Assembly (NCBI RefSeq): GCF_001431485.1
Contig: NZ_LDJM01000045.1
Span: forward strand, 1 to 64,000
Length of the DNA: 64,000 nt
DNA from: Stenotrophomonas ginsengisoli
GTDB lineage: Bacteria; Pseudomonadota; Gammaproteobacteria; Xanthomonadales; Xanthomonadaceae
Direction: 5' to 3'
Made by a program: the position numbers and the translations under genes. The notes below the pieces were generated by a model, which had not been told where the DNA came from, made no database searches, and saw only the letters and a program-made list of their open reading frames with translations. Below are positions 59,852 to 64,000 of this stretch, piece after piece. Position 1 is the first letter of the stretch. Each line of letters opens with the position of its first letter.

Positions 59852-62224
59852 ATGTCCAATACCCTGCTCGTCCGCCGCGTCGCCGTCCTTGGCGCAGGCG
59901 TCATGGGGGCACAGATTGCCGCCCACCTCACCAACGCCGGCGTGGACACCGTGCTGTTCGACCTTGCCGCCAAGGAAGGCCCGGCCGATGGCATCGTGCT
60001 CAAGGCCATTGCCAACCTGGCCAAGCTGAGCCCTGCCCCGCTGGCCTCCAAGTCCCTGACCGGCGCGATCACCGCGGCCAACTACGACACCGGCCTGGAA
60101 CAGCTGCGCGACTGCGACCTGATCATCGAGGCCATCGCCGAGCGCATGGACTGGAAGCAGGACCTGTACAAGAAGATCGCCCCGTTCGTGAAGGACACCG
60201 CGGTGCTGGCCTCCAACACCTCTGGCCTGGGCATCAACAAGCTGGCCGACGTGCTGCCCGAGCAGCTGCGCCACCGCTTCTGCGGCGTGCACTTCTTCAA
60301 CCCGCCGCGCTACATGCACCTGGCCGAGCTGATCCCGGCCAACAGCACCGACAAGGCCGTGCTGGAAGGCCTGGAAACCTTCCTGGTGACCAACCTGGGC
60401 AAGGGTGTGGTGTATGCAAAGGACACCCCGAACTTCATCGGCAACCGCATCGGCGTGTTCTCCATTCTGTCCACCATCTTCCACACCCAGCAGTTCGGCC
60501 TGGGCTTTGATGAGGTGGACGGCCTGACCGGCCCGCTGATCGGCCGCGCCAAGTCGGCCACCTACCGCACCTCGGATGTGGTCGGCCTGGACACCATGGC
60601 CCACGTGATCAAGACCATGGGCGACACCCTGCCCAATGACCCGTGGCATGCCTTCTTCAAGTCGCCGGCCTGGCTGGACGGCCTGATCGCCAAGGGCGCC
60701 CTGGGCCAGAAGACCCGCGCCGGCATCTTCCGCAAGGTCGGCAAGGACATCATGGTCCTGGATGTGGACAAGCAGGATTACCGCCTCTCCGACCGCGCCG
60801 CCGCGACCGAAGTGGTCGAGATCCTGAAGATCAAGAACCCGGCTGAAAAGTTTGCCCAGCTGCGCGCCAGCAACCATCCTCAGGCACAGTTCCTGTGGGC
60901 CCTGTTCCGCGACCTGTTCCATTACAGCGCCTACCACCTGGCCGACATTGCCGACACCGCCCGCGATGTCGACTTCGCCATCCGCTGGGGCTACGGCTGG
61001 AAGCTCGGCCCGTTCGAGACCTGGCAGGCCGCCGGCTGGCAGCAGGTCGCCGGCTGGATTGCCGAGGACATTGCCGCCGGCAAGGCCATGGTCAATGTGC
61101 CGCTGCCGGCCTGGGTGCTGGACGGCCGTGACGGCGTGCATACCGCTGAAGGAAGCTACAACCCGTCCACCAATGCGATCACCCCGCGCTCGGATCTGGC
61201 CGTGTACGGCCGCCAGCGCTTCCCCGATCCGGTACTGGGCGAGCGTTTCGACGCCGGCCAGACCGTGTGGGAGAACGAGGGCGTGCGCCTGTGGACCGAT
61301 GGCGACGGCGTCGGCGTGATCAGCTTCAAGACCAAGATGAACACCGTGTCGGACCACGTCCTGAACGGCATCCAGGAAGCGATCGGCCTGGCCGAGAAGC
61401 AGTTCAAGGCGGTGGTGATATGGCAGAACGGCGAGCCGTTCTCGGCCGGTGCCGACCTGGCCGGCGCCCTGGGCCTGCTCAAGGAAGGCAAGGTCGACCA
61501 GTTCGAGGAAATGGTGGCCAACTTCCAGCGCACCAGCCAGCGCATCAAGTACGCCCTGGTCCCGGTGGTGGCGGCCGTGCGCGGCCTGGCCCTGGGCGGC
61601 GGCTGCGAATTCCAGATGCATTCGGCCAAGACCGTGGCCTCGCTGGAAAGCTACATCGGCCTGGTCGAGGCCGGCGTCGGCCTGCTGCCGGCCGGTGGCG
61701 GCCTGAAGGAAATCGCCGTGCGTGCCAGCCAGGCGGCGGGCAGCAGCGGCGACATCTTCGCCGAGCTGAAGAAGAGCTTTGAAACCGTGGCCATGGCCAA
61801 GGTCTCCAACTCGGCGGTCAATGCCAAGGAACTGGGCCTGATGCGCGCCGGCGACAAGGTCGTGTTCAACGCCTTCGAACTGCTGCACATCGCCAAGGCC
61901 GAAGCCATTGGCCTGGCCGAGGGCGGCTACCGTCCGCCGCTGCCGGCACGCAGCATCCGCGTGGCCGGTGACGTGGGCATCGCCACCTTCAAGATGATGC
62001 TGGTCAACATGCTCGAAGGCTATTTCGTCAGCCCCTACGACTACGAGATTGCCGAGCGCATCGCCACCGTGGTCTGCGGCGGCAAGCTCGACCGCAATGC
62101 GGTGGTCGACGAGCAGTGGCTGCTGGACCTGGAGCGCAAGCACTTTGTCGAGCTGGCCCAGCAGGAAAAGACCCAGGCCCGTATTGCCCACATGCTCAGC
62201 ACCGGCAAGCCGCTGCGCAACTGA
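59852..62224 (+). CDS. FadN-type 3-hydroxyacyl-CoA dehydrogenase/enoyl-CoA hydratase
   Basis: A 790-residue multifunctional beta-oxidation protein. Unlike FadB, the dehydrogenase is N-terminal (VRRVAVLGAGVMGAQIAAHL, about 7-26; then SNTSGLGINKLADVL and HFFNPPRYMHLAELI), and the hydratase/isomerase is C-terminal (about 485-700: FSAGADLAGALGLL, LALGGGCEFQMHSAKTVA, EAGVGLLPAGGGLKE). This is the FadN order of Bacillus. It should oxidise and hydrate medium- and long-chain acyl-CoA intermediates, feeding the next gene's thiolase. ATG 59852 follows a TTTACCAAC leader. Confidence 0.93.
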   Translation: MSNTLLVRRVAVLGAGVMGAQIAAHLTNAGVDTVLFDLAAKEGPADGIVLKAIANLAKLSPAPLASKSLTGAITAANYDTGLEQLRDCDLIIEAIAERMDWKQDLYKKIAPFVKDTAVLASNTSGLGINKLADVLPEQLRHRFCGVHFFNPPRYMHLAELIPANSTDKAVLEGLETFLVTNLGKGVVYAKDTPNFIGNRIGVFSILSTIFHTQQFGLGFDEVDGLTGPLIGRAKSATYRTSDVVGLDTMAHVIKTMGDTLPNDPWHAFFKSPAWLDGLIAKGALGQKTRAGIFRKVGKDIMVLDVDKQDYRLSDRAAATEVVEILKIKNPAEKFAQLRASNHPQAQFLWALFRDLFHYSAYHLADIADTARDVDFAIRWGYGWKLGPFETWQAAGWQQVAGWIAEDIAAGKAMVNVPLPAWVLDGRDGVHTAEGSYNPSTNAITPRSDLAVYGRQRFPDPVLGERFDAGQTVWENEGVRLWTDGDGVGVISFKTKMNTVSDHVLNGIQEAIGLAEKQFKAVVIWQNGEPFSAGADLAGALGLLKEGKVDQFEEMVANFQRTSQRIKYALVPVVAAVRGLALGGGCEFQMHSAKTVASLESYIGLVEAGVGLLPAGGGLKEIAVRASQAAGSSGDIFAELKKSFETVAMAKVSNSAVNAKELGLMRAGDKVVFNAFELLHIAKAEAIGLAEGGYRPPLPARSIRVAGDVGIATFKMMLVNMLEGYFVSPYDYEIAERIATVVCGGKLDRNAVVDEQWLLDLERKHFVELAQQEKTQARIAHMLSTGKPLRN

Positions 62225-62238
62225 GTGCGGCCAGAGCA

Positions 62239-62260
62239 GGCGGCCACCCCGGTGGCCGCC
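62239..62260. repeat. Intercistronic hairpin between the fadN-type and thiolase genes
   Basis: GGCGGCCACC and GGTGGCCGCC flank a 2-nt loop, 14 bases after the upstream stop. There is no T-run, so it could be an mRNA stabiliser that adjusts the ratio of the two products. Confidence 0.6.
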
Positions 62261-62302
62261 CTCCCCGCCCACTGACCGCACCCTTTTGAAGAGATCCAAA
62301 CC

Positions 62303-63508
62303 ATGAGCAAGCAAATCCAGGACGCCTACATCGTCGCCGCCACCCGTACCCCGGTCGGCAAGGCCCCCAAGGGCATGTTCCGCAACACCCGCCCCGATGA
62401 CATGCTGGCCCACGTGCTCAAGAGCGTGGTGGCCCAGGCCCCGGGCATCGATGTCAACCGCATCGATGACGCGATCATCGGCTGCGCCATGCCCGAGGGC
62501 GAGCAGGGCATGAACGTGGCCCGCATCGGCACCCTGCTGGCCGGCCTGCCCAACACCGTGGCCGCACAGACCATCAACCGCTTCTGCTCCTCCGGCCTGC
62601 AGGCCGTGGCCCTGGCCGCTGACCAGATCCGCCTGGGCAATGCCGACCTGATGCTGGCCGGCGGCACCGAGTCGATGTCGATGGTGCCGATGATGGGCAA
62701 CAAGATCGCCATGGCCCCCAGCGTGTTCGACAACGACCACGTCGCCATTGCATACGGCATGGGCATCACCGCCGAAAAGGTCGCCCAGGAATGGAAGGTC
62801 AGCCGCGAAGACCAGGATGCCTTCGCCCTGGCCTCGCACGAGAAGGCACTGGCGGCCATTGCCAGTGGCCAGTTCCGTGACGAGATCAGCCCCTACGAGA
62901 TCCTCAGCCAGCTGCCGGAGCTGGGCAGCGGCAAGATCATCACCCGCCGCCAGATCGTGGACACCGATGAAGGCCCGCGTGCCGGCTCTTCGATCGAAGG
63001 CCTGGCCAAGCTCAAGCCGGTGTTCCGCAACGGCGCCTTTGGCGGCTCGGTCACCGCCGGCAATTCCTCGCAGATGAGCGACGGCGCCGGTGCGGTGCTG
63101 CTGGCGTCGGAGCAGGCAATCAAGGATTACGGCCTGACCCCACTGGCCCGTTTCGTCAGCTTCTCCGTGGCCGGCGTGCGCCCGGAAGTGATGGGCATCG
63201 GCCCGATCGAGGCGATCCCGAAGGCGCTCAAGCAGGCCGGCCTGAGCCAGGACCAGCTGGACTGGATCGAGCTCAACGAAGCCTTCGCCGCCCAGGCCCT
63301 GGCCGTGATGCGCACCTGCGAGCTGGACCCGTCCAAGGTCAACCCGCTGGGCGGCGCCATTGCCCTGGGTCACCCGCTGGGTGCCACCGGCGCCATCCGT
63401 ACCGCCACCCTGGTCCACGGCCTGCGCCGCACCCAGCAGAAGTACGGCATGGTGACCATGTGCATCGGCACCGGCATGGGCGCAGCGGGCATCTTCGAAG
63501 CCCTGTAA
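62303..63508 (+). CDS. Acetyl-CoA C-acyltransferase (thiolase)
   Basis: A 401-residue thiolase (FadA type) releasing acetyl-CoA in the last beta-oxidation step. Catalytic Cys is in TINRFCSSGLQAVALA (about C93), the His in GGAIALGHPLGATGAI, and the second Cys in MCIGTGMGAAGI. Likely co-transcribed with the fadN-type gene 78 bases upstream. Consistent length. It ends before an intrinsic terminator. Confidence 0.95.
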   Translation: MSKQIQDAYIVAATRTPVGKAPKGMFRNTRPDDMLAHVLKSVVAQAPGIDVNRIDDAIIGCAMPEGEQGMNVARIGTLLAGLPNTVAAQTINRFCSSGLQAVALAADQIRLGNADLMLAGGTESMSMVPMMGNKIAMAPSVFDNDHVAIAYGMGITAEKVAQEWKVSREDQDAFALASHEKALAAIASGQFRDEISPYEILSQLPELGSGKIITRRQIVDTDEGPRAGSSIEGLAKLKPVFRNGAFGGSVTAGNSSQMSDGAGAVLLASEQAIKDYGLTPLARFVSFSVAGVRPEVMGIGPIEAIPKALKQAGLSQDQLDWIELNEAFAAQALAVMRTCELDPSKVNPLGGAIALGHPLGATGAIRTATLVHGLRRTQQKYGMVTMCIGTGMGAAGIFEAL

Positions 63509-63579
63509 ACCGCCATGGGCAACGGCAGCCATGCGCTGCTGCTGCCCGCAGCGCCGCGCCGGACACGCCACACACACAA

Positions 63580-63611
63580 ACAAAAAGGAGGCCGCAAGGC
63601 CTCCTTTTTGT
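63580..63611. terminator. Bidirectional intrinsic terminator after the thiolase gene
   Basis: ACAAAAAGGAGGCC and its complement GGCCTCCTTTTTGT flank a 4-nt loop; T-runs exist in both directions. It ends the fad transcript and the convergent sugar-epimerase gene. Confidence 0.9.
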
Positions 63612-63636
63612 TGGTGCAGACTACCGGCTGCAAGGA

Positions 63637-64000
63637 TCAGGGCTTGCGCTGAACCTCGCGCGCGGCAAACGGCAGCACCTTGCGCTCGGCAGGCGACCGG
63701 TCGGCCGGCACCGCCGTACACCGGTAGTCAGGCACCAGCAGCTCCAGCAGGCTGGCCAGACGCACCAAGTCGTACTGACGGCAGGCCTCACGCATCTGGG
63801 TCAGGGCCTGCTGCATCGGCTCATGGGCAAACCCACGCACGTTGGTTTCCAGCACCTTGGGATGCGCGGTGGGCGTGTTGTGCTCATCGGCGTAGTACAG
63901 GGTCTCGTGCAACTTCTCGCCAGGACGCAGGCCGGAGAAAACGATCTGGATGTCGCGGCCGGGTACCCGCCCGGCCAGACGGATCATCTGCTCGGCCAGC
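63637..64000 (-). CDS. CapD/FlaA1-type nucleotide-sugar epimerase/dehydratase, C-terminal part
   Basis: Partial gene cut by the window edge: the last 121 or so residues. The end of the Rossmann domain is visible (AEQMIRLAGRVPGRDIQIVF and GLRPGEKLHETL), matching the C-terminus of CapD/WbpM/FlaA1-type membrane-linked NDP-sugar 4,6-dehydratases, followed by a helical tail ending FAAREVQRKP. It likely makes an activated sugar for surface polysaccharide or O-antigen. Neighbours beyond the window would show which. Confidence 0.8.
   Translation of the reverse strand, partial: LAEQMIRLAGRVPGRDIQIVFSGLRPGEKLHETLYYADEHNTPTAHPKVLETNVRGFAHEPMQQALTQMREACRQYDLVRLASLLELLVPDYRCTAVPADRSPAERKVLPFAAREVQRKP

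Noticed and set aside
59702-63721. A 1339-codon open frame on the minus strand across the fad genes
   Set aside because: It mirrors the real genes, is Gly/His/Gln-rich with no family motif, and lies antisense to two clear enzymes; high GC leaves such frames open.

Overview
The window is GC-rich chromosomal DNA from a gammaproteobacterium, most likely a Xanthomonadaceae member close to Stenotrophomonas. The main reasons are the his operon headed by a TrpR/YerC-like gene, a VirD4-type (XVIPCD) T4SS effector with lipoprotein immunity genes, a FadN-type beta-oxidation operon under a PsrA-like regulator, and many REP-like palindromes built around GGAGCGGCC...GGCCGCGACC between genes. No rRNA, phage, transposase or CRISPR array is visible. 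One tRNA (Arg, anticodon CCT) is present.

Layout. 1-10 kb: an MgtC-like membrane protein, a membrane metallophosphoesterase, a DUF885 lipoprotein, an amino acid permease, a poly-HAMP chemoreceptor, a bacterial TrmY homologue and an MpaB/DUF2236 oxygenase. 10.1-14.3 kb: a type IV restriction pair mcrBC with an EVE-like segment inside the McrB AAA+ module, next to an AT-rich patch with a broken small reading frame. 14.4-18.4 kb: a secreted phosphoesterase, an orphan lipoprotein followed by a 55-codon apparent effector stub, and a secreted MORN/YwqK-repeat protein. 18.7-26.2 kb: the complete tightly overlapped histidine operon hisG-D-C-B-H-A-F-IE (minus strand), preceded by a TrpR-like regulator and a perfect 20-bp palindromic operator that overlaps the -10 box.

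26.6-29.5 kb: an antibacterial effector/immunity cassette, with two tandem LprI-like lipoproteins followed by an effector carrying an M23-like segment, a peptidoglycan-binding domain and an XVIPCD tail with a Gln-rich end. 29.8-38.5 kb: hisS divergent from an FNR-type regulator, then thrA-thrB-thrC with a threonine/isoleucine-rich leader peptide (thrL) and a long attenuator-like hairpin, then a DMT transporter and tRNA-Arg. 38.9-46 kb: an ALDH7-type dehydrogenase, a DUF4190 protein, pyrD-murB-DMT transporter and a PAS-GGDEF-EAL protein. 46-59 kb (minus strand): guaB and guaA with a strong terminator between them, folD, a K+/H+ antiporter gene frameshifted in a GGCCA pentanucleotide repeat, then der-bamB-yfgM-rodZ-pilF-rlmN-ndk. 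59-63.6 kb: psrA-like tetR with its own operator, then the fadN-type and fadA-type genes. The window ends inside a CapD/FlaA1-type nucleotide-sugar epimerase/dehydratase gene.

Most of the window is housekeeping biosynthesis (His, Thr, GMP, pyrimidine, folate C1) and envelope assembly. The accessory content is concentrated at 10-18 kb and 26.6-29.5 kb: defence, interbacterial competition and gene remnants.
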